A stretch of 64,000 nucleotides of DNA. Origin: Stercorarius parasiticus. Lineage: Eukaryota > Chordata > Aves > Charadriiformes > Stercorariidae. Below the pieces are notes generated by a model that searched no databases, was not told the DNA's origin, and worked only from the letters and a program-made list of their open reading frames with translations. Below, in pieces: positions 1-49,429 of the stretch. The stretch spans positions 227,334 to 291,333 of the forward strand of contig VWZL01002028.1 in the NCBI GenBank assembly GCA_013396915.1, written 5' to 3'. The position numbers were made by a program, and so were the translations under genes. Each line of letters begins with the position of its first letter. Positions within the stretch are counted from its first letter, which is position 1.

Positions 1-36230
<36,230 letters not shown>

Positions 36231-36560
36231 GCGATCCTGCAATATTCTGTGGCCTATACTGTTCAAAACAGCTTCAGTTTTTAAATATATTTTTGCAAGT
36301 AGACAATTTCTAATACCAATACACTTTTACAGGATTTTACTTAGATATTGAACCTGTTCACGTTACCAAATAGTGGCCTTTTGAAGTTACTCACTTTATT
36401 ATTCATATTAAAGAAATACATCTACTGTATTTTCTCTATTGCAATTAATGTGTTGTTTAGAGAGTTTGATTACCCTCCCCTTATCTCATTACCTGTAATT
36501 TATACTCTGAAATTTTCTTCAAATTTCATGCTTATAAAAAGCTGTGGTATAAATGCCTCA

Positions 36561-36568
36561 TCACGTGA
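36561..36568. promoter_or_regulatory. TCACGTGA octamer in 3' UTR
   Basis: This is a perfect palindromic E-box of MiT-family type, identical to the octamer in intron 8. Inside a transcribed UTR it could act as DNA only. Function is unproven. Confidence 0.2.
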
Positions 36569-37021
36569 TACTTTGGCTGCAGTACTGCAAAGATTTATTT
36601 TTATTGCCAAAGATGAATGAAACAAATTTGATCTCCAACCACAGTTTTTTGTTGATCTGCCAAATTGAAATCCTTTGAGTCTTTCTGTTTTCCAGCATTT
36701 ATCGTATTGTAACTTTAATAATTTTCGGAAAAGCATACTAGGGAAAAATCCCAGCCTTCCGCCTCCCCCTGTTCCCTTCATTTTTTTATACACTTTGTTG
36801 AAAGAAATGTGAATGGTGAACTGCAATGTTTGTGGGTATCTGTGAAAGTTGCACATTGTAAGCTGTTTTCCTCAGAAGCAATCCACATTCTCAGTTGCCT
36901 TAACCTGGCTTAGCTCTACAGCCAAGGGAGTCCTACAGATTTACCCCAGTGGAGGAGTTAGACCTGTGTTTTCATTTGCGTTGGGGTTTCTTGTTTTGTT
37001 CTTTGTTGTTTCCTTTAATAA

Positions 37022-37074
37022 TTTTTTTTTAAAAAACACAAAACAGATTTTTTAAAAAAATTTTTTTTTTTTAA
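37022..37074 (+). repeat. Alternating A and T homopolymer cluster in 3' UTR
   Basis: T runs and A runs alternate here and could fold into an A-U stem in the mRNA. The run is also a likely site of sequencing error. Confidence 0.7.
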
Positions 37075-37601
37075 ATTTCTCTCTGGGTCAGTTGTTAATC
37101 ATCTTTTGGTACTTTCACTGTATCTAGGACACAACAAACTTTAAGAGCTGTTTCTGCTAGAATCTAGTAGTATTTGTTATGATATTGCTGATATTTCAGG
37201 AACCTGAGCACCGGCCAGTACTAACACCTCTGATTAATGTTACCCTTTTTCATTTTATATGCTAGCTAGCAATATAATTGCGATATTGAATCGTTAAAAC
37301 TGAAAGTTAAAGTAGTATTTTCCAGCGTATTAGGCTAACTCAGTTATAAGTAGACAAAAAGAATTAAGGATTGTGTAGTGAGATTAATAGCTGGCAACGG
37401 CTCTCTACCATTTTTACTTGCCTTACATGACTCAGTAGCTGAGATGTCATTAAAAGTCAGCCAGAGATTTTTCCAACTCCTTTCCAACTATCATTAGTTG
37501 TCATGCACATATTTTTAAAAATAAGGCTTTGAATGCTTTCAAAGGCAAAGGGATTTAAAAGTTTAAATTACACCATATTTAAACGGCGAAAAAATTAAAG
37601 T

Positions 37602-37607
37602 AATAAA
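37602..37607 (+). promoter_or_regulatory. EPAS1: Possible proximal poly(A) signal AATAAA
   Basis: A canonical hexamer lies inside the 3' UTR, about 1.37 kb after the stop. Its use would remove the distal AU-rich motifs. The GU-rich downstream element is weak, so use is uncertain. Confidence 0.35.
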
Positions 37608-38479
37608 AGGCAGGTGAGCAGTTCTGACTTTAAAATACATACAGACCTAGATATACCTTGGGATATATCATCTTGTTTCCTCCACTGGTATAAATCATCG
37701 TAGCTTCATTGAAGAAAATGGAAGCGTGGCAATGTACAAAAGGTAAAAACCTGGCCCAGAAACTTAAAACAAAGATACATTCTTTTGAGACTTCTGATTC
37801 TGCTGAAGCCTGGTTTATAAAATCGCTATATATCATGCACTGACACTTGCAGAGAGGGAGCCTTGGGTTCATTGAGCACTTCAGAGTTCACTGTGTTAAA
37901 TGAGTCTTAACCACACATACTTAGAAAAGCTGAAGATCTTTTGTTATTGGTATATAATGTAAAAAAATGATAGTCCCTACTGTAGGCAATCTTTCAAGAG
38001 TTTATTACCAAAAAGTAAGCCACACCTAAAGTCAAGTTATTGCCGTGTGGAAAAAATATATTGTAAGCATCAAAGTCTGATGAAAATTGGCAAGCCAGAT
38101 TTGACAAATTTGCAGTGGCAAGGACTTAAAGGCTTCAAGGATTAAAGACACTTGAATACTGCTCTTCTGTTTCTTATTTGTGTAGTTTCAGCATTAAAAA
38201 TGTTATACCCTAACAGTTTACTAAAACACTCTGAAAAAATATTCCATGTCTTAATATTAATCATACTTTTTATCATAATTATTTCATAATCTATATTGCT
38301 GAATTCTTATTGACAATATTATAACTGTATGGGAACTTTAACTTGATAAGGAAATGTATTTTGACGCTGATACCTTATTAAAGTATACTGATCCTAAATT
38401 CTTTGTGACTCGTTTGCTATGAATTTGTTATTTGTTGTATCATTGTAAAACAAAAGTATTTATTAAATTATTTATAGAA

Positions 38480-38485
38480 AATAAA
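38480..38485 (+). promoter_or_regulatory. EPAS1: Distal poly(A) signal AATAAA of EPAS1
   Basis: A canonical hexamer is preceded by tandem ATTTA motifs and followed by GT-containing sequence (ggtttgcattgatcttt). Cleavage is expected about 10-25 bases downstream, near 38500. It is the last good signal before apparent intergenic sequence. Confidence 0.75.
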
Positions 38486-40192
38486 GGTTTGCATTGATCT
38501 TTGAAGAATGAAAGAACAAACAAAAAGTTACCCACATTTGACAGCTGGGAAGCAGCCTGCCAAAGGTCCGTACCACCAACGTTTTGTAGCGTTTACCCAG
38601 CTTTCCTCAAATGGAGAATTAATGCCCTGCAGATGGCCCTTCTGAAACATGTCCTAGGGTTCAGATTGCTGCTTCCATTTCAAAAGTGTTTCTGTCTGAG
38701 GAGCTGAGGGTGCCTCCTGTAATACTACCCTTTAAAAAAAAAAAAAAGAAGAAGAAAATTAAGTTGACAAAACGACATTTTAGAAGCTGAATTGCCAGTT
38801 TCCCGCGTTTTCTGGCAGTAACGTAAGCCACCATATTCTCGCAGTACTGACAAGCCCATAAATAATGGGCTTTCCCCCATCCAAGCCTCAGCTTCACCCA
38901 CCCACTGCTGCTGTTAAATGTGCCAATCCTTTTCTGTATAGAAATTGCCCGTTTTGCCGGGGTAATAATACTGATCACAATGTAGGAGGCCAGACACGTC
39001 AAGACATTCAGTTCAAAACGTGCACTTTTATATTCAGGCCAGACTGTGTGGAAGGTGTTGGTGCTTGACCCTTCTGATGACCGGCCTGTGACACCTGCAG
39101 TGCCCACATAGGCACCGTTGAGCTTCTCAAACAGCAAATCTTCTGAATAATCTGCAAAATGGGCTATCATCGCCTCCTTTTCTAGATGGGATGCTCAGCA
39201 GGCCTAGAAAGTGACTCCTTGCTTCTAAATCTGTTGCAATTAACAGTCATCACACAACACTCAGAAGTGACAAGCCAATGGTTGTGTGCCTGTTACGCTC
39301 CCTTTTAAAGCATCCCATTGATCTTCAGGGCACTTGGACATCATGTCAGCTCCTTATCCAGCTGAGGGGTTAAAAAAAAAAAGCTATCTCTTAAACGAAG
39401 ATTAACCTGTTCAGATCAATTTCTATCTTTTAAAGGTTTTAATCACTGACTGCTGCTGTAAAATAGTGCCGTGAGGCACTGGTTTTTTGGGGGTATCATC
39501 CCACTCATTCTAAAAAGCTTCAAGCATTCACCACTCCCATATTCAAGTAGCTGAAGTAACCCACTACTAGTGCCTTCAGCTTTCCGTCCCTCCCCCCATG
39601 GCCCTTCTACTACAGCTAAACACTTCTCATGTTAGTGAATTTTAGTGGCTTTTTCCTTTATGCATATGAATGTCCTGGAAAGCTAAGCTCTGACATTGCA
39701 ATTTATGTACCCAAAAGAACCAAATCCTGGCCAGAAACATACTACCTAGATTACACAAGAGCTGAGCTTTGTGCTGCTGAGCAGGAGTTTATTACAGCTT
39801 TTTTAAAAAAGTTGATTCCTGCCCTGCCCTGCCCCCCCCCCAAAGGAGGCCAGCACAAGTGCTTAAAATTAAGTGTACATCTTCTTTCACTGCCCAAAAT
39901 CACCATTTCTTGGCATCAGATTTTGCATCTCCAACAGCATAGACAGAACTGCTCACAACTAGGCTGTTCAACACTCAACTACGTTCTGAAAATTCGGCAT
40001 ATCTGCTAAACGCTCATGGCTCGGGCTGGTCTCAGTCTCTGGCTGATTTTCAAGTCTATTCTCTTTTTTAAAATGATCAAGCCCATGTTTTTCCCTAGAC
40101 CATAGATTTCATGCAGGTAAGATTCACACTGTTTATCAACCAAATTGTTACAACAAAGTACTATAGTAAATTCTCACCATCCTGATTTTTAG

Positions 40193-40219
40193 ATATATAT
40201 ATATATGATATATATATAT
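40193..40219. repeat. (TA)n simple repeat
   Basis: This is an AT dinucleotide run with a single G interruption. Confidence 0.85.
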
Positions 40220-40474
40220 GACTACTAGTAAAACCGCAAAAAAAGACGAGATAACTTGGAACAAAGTCCAACTATCTTTTCAGTCAAGGCACCAGCTCCT
40301 AAGCAGTACTGAGATCTGTAGACAACAGGTGATTCATCGCACTGGCTTGCAACAATAGGCAGAGCACAGGAAAACAGTCTAACGTACAACTGCTCCAGTT
40401 CTAGGTGGTGAAGGTTTCATCTGTTACTTCTCCCTGAGGAGCTTTATGACTGAGGCTATTCACAGACACGTCAG

Positions 40475-40503
40475 ATTTTTTTTTTAATTTTTTTTTTTTT
40501 TTT
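40475..40503 (+). repeat. T-rich homopolymer tract
   Basis: Two long T runs are separated by AA. Confidence 0.8.
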
Positions 40504-40745
40504 AAGAGCTACAGCAGAGAACTGGAAATATTCACCTAAATTTAAATAAACAGCATTATTTTCTTTCTTTCTCCCCCTCCCAAACTCGCTTATTATAGGC
40601 TTCCCAAGAGAGGGAGAAACAATTTCTAAGAAAAAAAAGAAAATCCTTCACAATATTTTCTTAGGACAACACAATCTGTCGCATGTCCCGGTTCTCCTCC
40701 CTTAGCACAAGCCAACGCGCAGCTCAACAGCCGCCTTTCGGTTAC

Positions 40746-40852
40746 CTGGGGCTGTGCGTGAGCCCTGGGAGCTCACCCTCACCCGCAGGGAAGGCAGGCA
40801 TGGAGTCCCGCTCCTCCGGGCTCCAGTCGTTGTTGTTGCTTTCCTTAGTCAA
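40746..40852 (-). other. Exon-like segment, antisense, unconfirmed
   Basis: On the minus strand, a 107-nt stretch is bounded by an acceptor-like tttgtggcttcag and a donor CCCAG|GTAACC. Only one of three frames is open across it, and it contains SNNNDWSPEERDSM. It is locally GC-richer than its surroundings. I do not recognise the peptide and no partner exon was found, so this may be chance. Confidence 0.12.
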
Positions 40853-40934
40853 CTGAAGCCACAAAAGCACCACAGGAAGGCTCTAGTAATCGGTATGTAC
40901 CCCATTTTCGGGTGTTCAGATTAAAAATCGCTTC

Positions 40935-40938
<4 letters not shown>

Positions 40939-40968
<30 letters not shown>
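40939..40968. repeat. (TAAA)n tetranucleotide microsatellite
   Basis: About seven tandem AAAT/TAAA units without interruption. Confidence 0.92.
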
Positions 40969-41410
40969 GTGAGGGAAAAAACACCTTAGCTACTCAGTTT
41001 GGAAGCATCATTGACATTTCTTTTGTCTGAAAGCCAGCCTGCAGTTTTGGCAGCTTGTGATGGGCCTCAGGTCTCACATGGAACATTTTTCTTGAAGAAG
41101 TCCTAAATTCCTGTAATCAAGGAGTTACTGAATTCTCTTCAGTCACGCCTCTCGGTTAGCAGTGTGGTTAAGATGCCTCATTAGGGAACAGAAGCACATG
41201 CATGAACCTCGCTTGCAAAGAGTACCTGCAAGCCAGATGGCACCAGCTACTTCTGCCTTCGACACTGGACAGTAACAGGCAGCTGGAGACAACGGCAGCT
41301 GCGTCAGCCCCTCGTGCGCTATCTGCTACGGAAACTGTGGCACCTTAACCGCAGCGGCTGGAAGGACTGCTTAGACTTGGGTCGCGTCTCAAAAACCACA
41401 ACTCCCCTTA

Positions 41411-41446
41411 GCTTCATTAAAAAAAGAAAGCTTCATTAAAAAAAAA
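41411..41446 (+). repeat. Short tandem duplication of gcttcattaaaaaaa
   Basis: The unit gcttcattaaaaaaa occurs at 41411 and again at 41430, giving two near-identical adjacent copies. Confidence 0.8.
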
Positions 41447-44400
41447 TAAAAATAAGCAGCCCTCCCAAACTCCCCGCTTGAAAGGTCTGTGTTTAGGTCT
41501 TCAAATTACAGACAAAGCTGGCACCAGCACCAGAAAACCAGAGTGAACCACCTCAGGTGTACTTTTTAAAATTACATGATTTGTAAGCTAGTGATTTGGG
41601 ATCTGACCGTTGGTCTTTGAAGGGCTGGCACTGACTGGGTTTCGCAAGAAAAAGCGTTATACCAACAGCTCTAGTGATTGAAGCTCTGTGTCCCCACAGC
41701 ACTGGCAAAGGCAAATCAACAGCAAAGTCTCTTGTGGCAGAAGAAGCCTACCCTCAAGCATTGCTTCCTCCAGGCATATTAGTGTCACCCTCCAGCATGT
41801 AGTTTCAGAAAGACCAAAGGTCCTGGATAAACTATAGCAACACAGGACCAGCAGCTTGATGGCCTGTTTGTCCATCAAACATGGAAAGTCCTCCAGTCTC
41901 TCAACAGATGAACACGCTTCTTGGCTGCAGCAAGCAACCTTTATTGCTTAGTCTTGATTCCTGGCCTTTCCTCTAGCCCTGATCCCATTTCTCCCCCTAG
42001 CTCCCAGTCCTTACCCAAGGTCTGTGGTTTCATCGTTCTGATTTCTGCCTCACGCTGCCTTCCCCTTCCCCAGCCTACCTTCCCCTCCTGACAAGCCTGC
42101 TCCAACCTGCCCCAGCTCTCCACGCCCCTTGTGGCAGGCAGCAGTTTTTAGCACGGATTCAGGGACTTCCAGCATAGGTTCCCTCTGGTCATGTCCTTGC
42201 CTTGGATGTCTGTTTGATACTATTATCAGGCAGAACGCCCAGCCCTTTTTGCCCAAACCCTCAGCTTCTGTGGTTTGTGATACAAGCTCACGTTGAAAAT
42301 GGCCAAACCCCATTTCTGCTCCAGCCGCTGGCTGACCACATGACAGACCACAATCCCTGCCCTGACATGAAAGCAGATTTAATGCTCCAAGTCACAGGAA
42401 GGTTGTGCATCCCCCTGTGAGCTCCAACAACACCACTAATTCATTTCAGACGTTTTCTTTAGCTATTGGATGGCTGTTTCTATTTGTTACTCAAGCAAGC
42501 GATGGTGGGGTATGGATAAAAAAGGTTCTGCTGGCTCATAGACAATATCTCCTTCACCATCCCTTTGACACTGTGCTTCGAGCAAAATCCTAACAAATTT
42601 CAGAAGTACATATAGTTTTTCCTGCAGTTTTGGAGATGAGAGCAAAGTTGAGCAATTTACCCAGATGGCTGAACTCTGTGTGTTAAGCCAGAACAATTTC
42701 CTAGCCGTAAGAGCAGCAACTATGGTTTTGCTCTTTTAGTCCTATCAGCACCATAGAGCTAACACTAGTGGGAAGAGAATCCATATTTGTGGTTCCCCAA
42801 ATCTTTTCCCCATACCAATATTTTTGTGTTCAGGACAAAAATTAAGCCTGGGATAAAGAGAGGCACATACGCTTGTTATAGCACTTCCAGATGCCACTAT
42901 ATGCTTGACGGACACCAACAAGCTCGCTTAGGGTGTGATTTCTGAGTCCAGCTGTATCCCCTGGTATTTTCAGCCCTGGGCAATCCTTATGCACTCACCC
43001 CAGAGTTTGGCTGTTCAGAACTTGGAGAACCTCAGGGTGCCCCTGAGGAGAGTGACCCATAGGGATTTCTCTATCCAGTTATAACCCTTAAGTCAGGAAA
43101 ACCAAAGGTTAACGCTCCCTCAGGCAAACTAAAACTCACTCCTAAGTCTGCTGGAGCGAGTGACAGTAGAGTGATCACAACGCCACTTCAGCAGAGCTTT
43201 CCAGAATAAGGCTTTTTCTAAAGATGTCGACAGGGACGCATTTTCCCAGTTACAACTGTTTATGCAACTGAATTTTATTTTAGATTCTCTAGTGAAAAAA
43301 ACCCAGCAGCTTGAAAGTCTTGCTCTCTTTTTCTCAAGATATTGGTAAATTCCGCCAAATTTGAGATGGAAGGGGAAAGCACAAATCCAAAAAAAAAAAA
43401 CCCCACGACTGCCAAAAAACCAGACCAAAGCCTACAGCTCCCTGGCATTATTTTGTAGCAGAAGTTGCACGAATTCCTAAGTGTCAAACCACAAAAGTTG
43501 CCCCATACAATGGGCCTTACAATCAGTACAAATCTATATCTTTTTAATTCAGCCCCTCCTCCACGCAGCAGCACCACAACAGTATTACACTGGATCAAAC
43601 GAAGCATAAAATGGATGTCGTCACCGTCCATTTTCAGATAGGTCGCATGACATCTATTGGCTTTTTTCCTGGAAGAGGAGGCAATACTAATTGTGTCTAT
43701 CACCTTACTGCTAACACAGACAGCTAACACAGATAGGGGGCTGCCCTTCGCTGCAGCCCCCAAAACAGAGTTAACAGAAAGCAAACCAGTGGAAGCTTCC
43801 TGGGAGAGCCGGTTACTCTCCATTATTTGAACTGCAGCTGCAAACATCAAGATGAGCTATTCTGTGCTTTGCTCAACTACAGAGATGCTCGTATTTTTTA
43901 ACCTTACCTTATTTACACCTTTTAGCACAGCTTGTGGTTCACAGCTTCAATTTAAGCTGTAGTCAGTTTTTGGAGCGCGCAGTATGATCTCTTTTAGGGC
44001 CAGTCTGATCACCACAGAAATCTCACAGACAAAGGGGCACCAACACCGAATACTTTTAAGTTTTGGTCACCCTTCCACTTCCTTTTCAAAACCTCCTTTC
44101 TGCAGAAAAGATTCTGTTTAATGATAGGTAACACCTTGAGTGCTATGTACTGGTTTTGCTCTTATCTAGCACCACATTCTGCCTTTCCCAGATCCACAGC
44201 AAGCAGGCTCTGTGCAAAGCCACCCCAGCACTCTGGAAAGTGGAGACAAAACCCTGGCTTTTGCAACCATCAATTAAATCTTAATATACTGAATAAACAC
44301 TTTAACTGGGGCTTTCATTTTTAGAGTGACTTCCCCAAACTCCTCCCTTACACATCCTCCCTCCCTCCATACAAAAGCAAGAAGAAAGCAACTTTAGAAA

Positions 44401-44579
44401 AAAAAATGAAAGTCCCTAAAATACTTGTCTGGGTTAACCAGGAACCAACGAAATATCTGGAACTCATTTAAGTTCATTGGAAAGACAGGGAACGTCCAAG
44501 TTAACAGTGCTCTCATTCTTCTTTCTGCAACACAGTCCCTGCTGGGCAGGGTTTGTTTGCACTGAGGTTTTGTATTAGT

Positions 44580-44597
44580 AACACACACACACACACA
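44580..44597. repeat. (AC)n microsatellite
   Basis: About nine tandem AC units. Confidence 0.88.
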
Positions 44598-46594
44598 GAG
44601 CTAAATAAGATTTTGTTCATCCGGGGTTTCTTCTGTCCTGTTCAATGCACAAAATTCCACAAAACCTGTGCTGAAAATTACAAACGGGGTGAAAACTGCC
44701 TGTGCTCTGTGCTCAAGAACAGCAACAGGTGCCTCTGAACAGCAGACTGCCATGCTGGGCATGCTCAAAAGACTCGTCCTGAAACCTGCTCAAAGCAGGT
44801 CCGCTCCAAAACCCGCCGGGAGAATGCTTTCCCTGGTGGGTACGTTTAGAGTGGAGCTCAAACAAGCCACCTAGGAGAGCAGGAAATGCTCTCGCTGTCT
44901 CCTGCTGATCCATTCAGGACGTTTCCAAGAAAACAAAAAGAAGTGATCCTCCTTCCTCCTCTTCCCTTTTCCCCACACCGCGCTTCCTTTCCATGGAAAT
45001 CTCTCAAAGAGTATTTTGATTCTTACAGGCAAAACCATGCCCCGACTCATGCCAAGAAAAGAAATTCCACATGTCTGCAAAGCTTGTGATACAAAGGTTG
45101 CTGAGGGATGACCATTCCCAAGCCCCTGAAAATTGGGTCTTCTGTAGCCTACGGCAGGAACTCGTGCTCTCCATAGGGCACTCCTGACCCCGACACGGGA
45201 GTGCCCAGCGTGCTGCAGGACATGCAGCGGCTGTGCCCAGCAGACATCGCTGTTCCTTGAGACCCAGGACAGAAGTGCAGGGGCCAAACAGGCTCTTCGC
45301 TTCACGTGCTGTCCCCAATACAGTTCACCTATATGAAATCCATTTACTGAGGTTTAACGCAGATAACGCACAATCCACTTATATCTGGAGCACGAGGGTA
45401 AATAAGCCTGGAAATGCATTATTTTCATGGTTCATGGAAATACTTCATGGTTGTGCATTACAGAGCAACATCACCCATGGCAAAAGCTGCTTAATAGGAA
45501 ATTGCCCCAGGAAGCTTTCCAAAAACCATACTTTCCACTTCCACACTATATCCTCAGGCTTCACTGCCTGAAGGGCGACAGCACAGTGCACCCACTACGC
45601 TACTGTCCTACCCTGCTCTTCCCAGCGAGCCAAACCGTAATGGCAGCAGCTTGCCAGGACCAAAAGCAGCATTGCAGGGTCCCCCAGGCATGCTTGCGCT
45701 CAGCAGCCCTCACTCACAACCACTCACTTCACAGCAATCAGATGCTTCCACAATTTGCTGCAACCCCCGTCCTTTCCTAAGTACTGAGCTGCCGAGTTCT
45801 TCCCCTGAGTGAGTATCTCCACCTCGCTTTTTCACAACGTCCAACGGCATTTAGAAATCCTTTTCCAGATGCTCTTATTGGAAATGCAGACCACACAATT
45901 GCAAAAGGAGTTCTGGGATCTTATCTGAACCACCATGAGTCACCTTTGAAAGCAGCATTGCAGCAGCACAAAACGTACATTCAAATTATTTGGGTTTTTG
46001 TTTGTTTTGGTGGGTTTCTTTTGTTGTTTTTTTTTTAAAGTGAGCTACAGAAGAAAAAGGATGTGGACAGCCATGTGGCCGCATGCAGCACACACTGCAG
46101 TTGGACAGGCCTAATTTGGCAGTATGAGGCATACATAGAAGTAAATCAGTCCATACCCAAAGACATATAGGCTTGTGGGACTAAGCTCTATTAAGAAAAC
46201 TGAGCATTCAAACCTGAATTTTAAAAATAATATGTTGTAGCTCCTCAGCTAACGCTAGATGTAAGAGACAGTGTTGCACCTGCACTACACAGTGCCAGTA
46301 ACTGAACTAATGCTGAAAGAGTAAACTTGCTCTTCCCTCAGGATCAACAGACAAGGCCCAACCAAACAGGTATTTTTACAACAATGAAGGAAACAGGACA
46401 GAGTGCTTCTGAAGACAGAAGTCAGCAGGATACAAAGAGGCATTTTCAAAAATAACACCGACTATTCTCTCCATTTTAAAACTGGAAACAAGTAGGCTGT
46501 CATCCATTTCTATCCAGTCGTAATGTATTCCTGCCCAACATTTCTTTCTACTGATGATTTGTTGCATCTTCAGATTTTTCTGCCCTATTTGAAG

Positions 46595-46612
46595 GAAAAA
46601 AAAAAAAAAAAA
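46595..46612 (+). repeat. Poly-A run (18 bases)
   Basis: This homopolymer lies in intergenic sequence. No retroposed gene copy was recognised immediately upstream. Confidence 0.8.
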
Positions 46613-49429
46613 TCACCTGAATGACTTCTTTGGATTTTTTATCTTCTTAGGGTCTCCCCTTAGCAGCTACAGCAATGTAATTTCCAGGCTCTAAAAAATG
46701 AGCTGCTTTGAAAACGTAACTTTTTAAACAGCTCAGTGAAGATGGCTGTCATCCTTTCATTTCCAAGCAGCAGTTCGTGTAGATTTTAGTACAATCAATT
46801 CATGTCTATGTCATGTTTCATTTTCATGCTTCATTTTACAAGCCCACTAATCAGACTAATGGGGTTGAATGTGAAGAAATCCCTTTGTTTCAAGCTGAAC
46901 AGCCTCTGAAACCACAGTTATAATGGTCTTTCTTTGTTTATTCAATTCCTGTTTGCAAGTAATAGCAAAAAAAAAAATAGCACTCGAGAATTTTTTTGCT
47001 AAACCTTAAAGGCAGAAAGCCATGTTATTACAGCATCCCCTGTAATTTACAGGAGCTCAGCCTGTATATTGATGTAAGGGAGTCACAGTGCCTTCCAGTT
47101 TGTGAGCATGCTTAAATGATAATAAAAACTTTTAAACTGCTTTGGTAGGGACACAAATACGTTCCATACGTTCCAAAGTGGTGGCTTAAGACGGTCCAGT
47201 GGGCAAATGCCAGTCTGCAGGCAGTGGGGAGTTTGTGTGGTGCTGACCACGCTCCCACATAAAGGAGTTGATTCCCCCTGCGCCCACGTACAACGTTTCT
47301 AGCACCTGGCTGGGGACTGGGACCTTCCTGGTGCGTTGACCCACCTAAACCATGAGCCACATGTATATAGATAATCCACAGCAGGAGGCAGAAGCTGGAA
47401 GTGGAGATGGAAATTCCCACTCGGGGATTCATTACAGGCTGCAATACAAACCCGCCAGTGCTCCTCCGAGCTTTTTGTCACGAGTCAATAGGAGTACAGA
47501 GAAACGCACAAAGAGACTTACAAGGGAATACACGCAATTACAGGATGGTTCCACAAAAGGCGACACTGTCAACCCCCACACAATGCCGATAAACTTGAAA
47601 TCGTAATCGCAAAACATCCCTGGTTTGAATCTGTTCATTCTTGAGATTTTGGTTTGTTGTTTGTTTGGGTTTTTTTTAATATCGCATACAATTCCCCATC
47701 CCACCCTTGCTTTGGAGAGCAAATAAAAGCAAAAAGTATATAAGAGTAATTCAAGACAGGCTTGTTTCCGATCCTCTGAACACCTGAAGTAGCAGCCCAG
47801 CCCATATGTTGAATGAGTGACAAGTACATTGCAGAGTTAGGAGGCCACAGAGCACTCTACCTTTACCATCAAGGTTACTATGGGTGTCGCTAGGCCTGCT
47901 CAGTATGAATACACAAGGTTCAACTGAGTTTCAGAGCTGTCTAAAAGATGCTGGGTATATCTCTAAAAGGGCATGGAGATGGGGAGGGGGCAAGGTTATC
48001 TTTTTCAACTTTAGCAGCATGATACCACAAGCAGCACAGTGCCACGGCTTAAATCTGGGAGAAGGATGGCTCCCATTCAAAGAAAAATGCATCTACAGAC
48101 AAAACCCAGGCAACCTGTTTCCTCCTAAACCCATAAGTGAAACATGAGAAATACACTCCTGCTACAATACATCCCAGACTACGACAGAAGCTTCAGGTCC
48201 ATCACACATCATCTATAGCATCCTGAGTTGAGAGTCAGTGGGACTTTAGAGGATTAGAAGTACCAAGTCACTAAACCCATCATGACACAGCAGCAGCCAA
48301 CACTACCTCTGTAGGGGCTCTGCCTGGTTAACCTTCAGCACTTTCCGAGGGGAAAGGAGGAGCATCACCAGTAAGAAGACAAAGACCAGAGCAAAGACAC
48401 CCACAGTGTAGTAGCACACTCCACATCAGGTGCACCCTGGCCTGGCTGAGGAGACAGTTGTGGGAGGACCGGGGCAGAGCACACGGAGGGTCACAGGACC
48501 AGCCTGACGGCTACCACCACGCCACATGTGCATGACTATTAGCCAGTGCCTACATCTACCCACAGAAACCAGACATTTGAAAGTGCTTTTGTTTTTCTCC
48601 TTCACAGGAGACAAACCTGAGCCACTCCTCAGCAGCACCAAGGCAGGTAAATAACTGAGAGCTGATGGATCTGAAGAGTTCTGTGCAGAAAAGGCATTTT
48701 AGCTTTCAATTATCTCGAGTGATCCTCTGATGTTTAATTATGAATAATTAAAGAACAAACAAAAAGCCTGATTCCTTTCATGGATACTTCATAGGTATAT
48801 GCTAGTTATTTCAAATGGGAGCTTAGTTCCAGGGTGGCAGACTCCCTTTGCACAGGAGCCGAGGAAAAGCAAACTAATCTGTTAAAGAAATAGAGCAAAA
48901 AGGTATCAAATTTCTTCCAAAGCAGAGATATTTTTGACAACAAACTGGTTAGTAAGCTAACTAATGACAGACAGCGATCCCCCACAATCAGCCTCAAGAC
49001 ACAGGTGTTATTAAAAATCGACATGTAGCTTTTCTGAAGTCTTTAAACACTGCACTGCCTCCCAGACATGGGAAAAGAATAAAACTGCCTGAGCAGCTTG
49101 GTTTTGGCATAGAAAGAGAGAGTTAATTAAGGAATTGGGTTATTCCCAAACCGTGCTGTTTAAGAAACCCCATTATACCTGCTGCACAATAGATGGGATC
49201 CATTTTCTTTCAGCAACGCTTATGTCAGATGTTAATTTAAGACTGTATCACGTTTAACAAATACTCCCCTAAGACAAACTCCCTTCTGCCGAAAGAGAGG
49301 TAAGTCATGTCGCTGGGAGTACTGCAAGGGGAAGCTCATGAACTGGAGTGTGTGAGTTAAAAGCAGGTGACATGGCAACGCACGTTGAAGCAAGTTTAAA
49401 GGCAGAAGACAGAACATCATTTAGAGTCA

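Larger units (their letters stand above)
36231..38500 (+). other. EPAS1: EPAS1 3' UTR
   Basis: About 2.27 kb follows the stop codon up to the most distal poly(A) signal. It is AT-rich and contains ATTTA motifs (for example 38458-38462 and 38470-38474), an A/T homopolymer cluster at 37022-37074, and the palindrome TCACGTGA at 36561-36568. AU-rich 3' UTRs fit a rapidly turned-over mRNA. The end is inferred from the signal and was not observed. Confidence 0.85.
38501..49400. other. Intergenic region downstream of EPAS1, proximal part
   Basis: No protein-coding gene was recognised. It holds simple repeats (40193-40219, 40475-40503, 40939-40968, 41411-41446, 44580-44597, 46595-46612) and a few isolated open frames. 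The longest of these (38661-39170 and 43275-43850, minus strand) include homopolymer-encoded Phe runs and match no family I know. In other amniotes RHOQ lies further downstream of EPAS1, but none of it is seen here. Confidence 0.6.

Noticed and set aside
38661..39170. 169-codon minus-strand open frame just after the EPAS1 poly(A) site
   Set aside because: It contains a homopolymer-encoded Phe run, has no known domain and no supporting signals.
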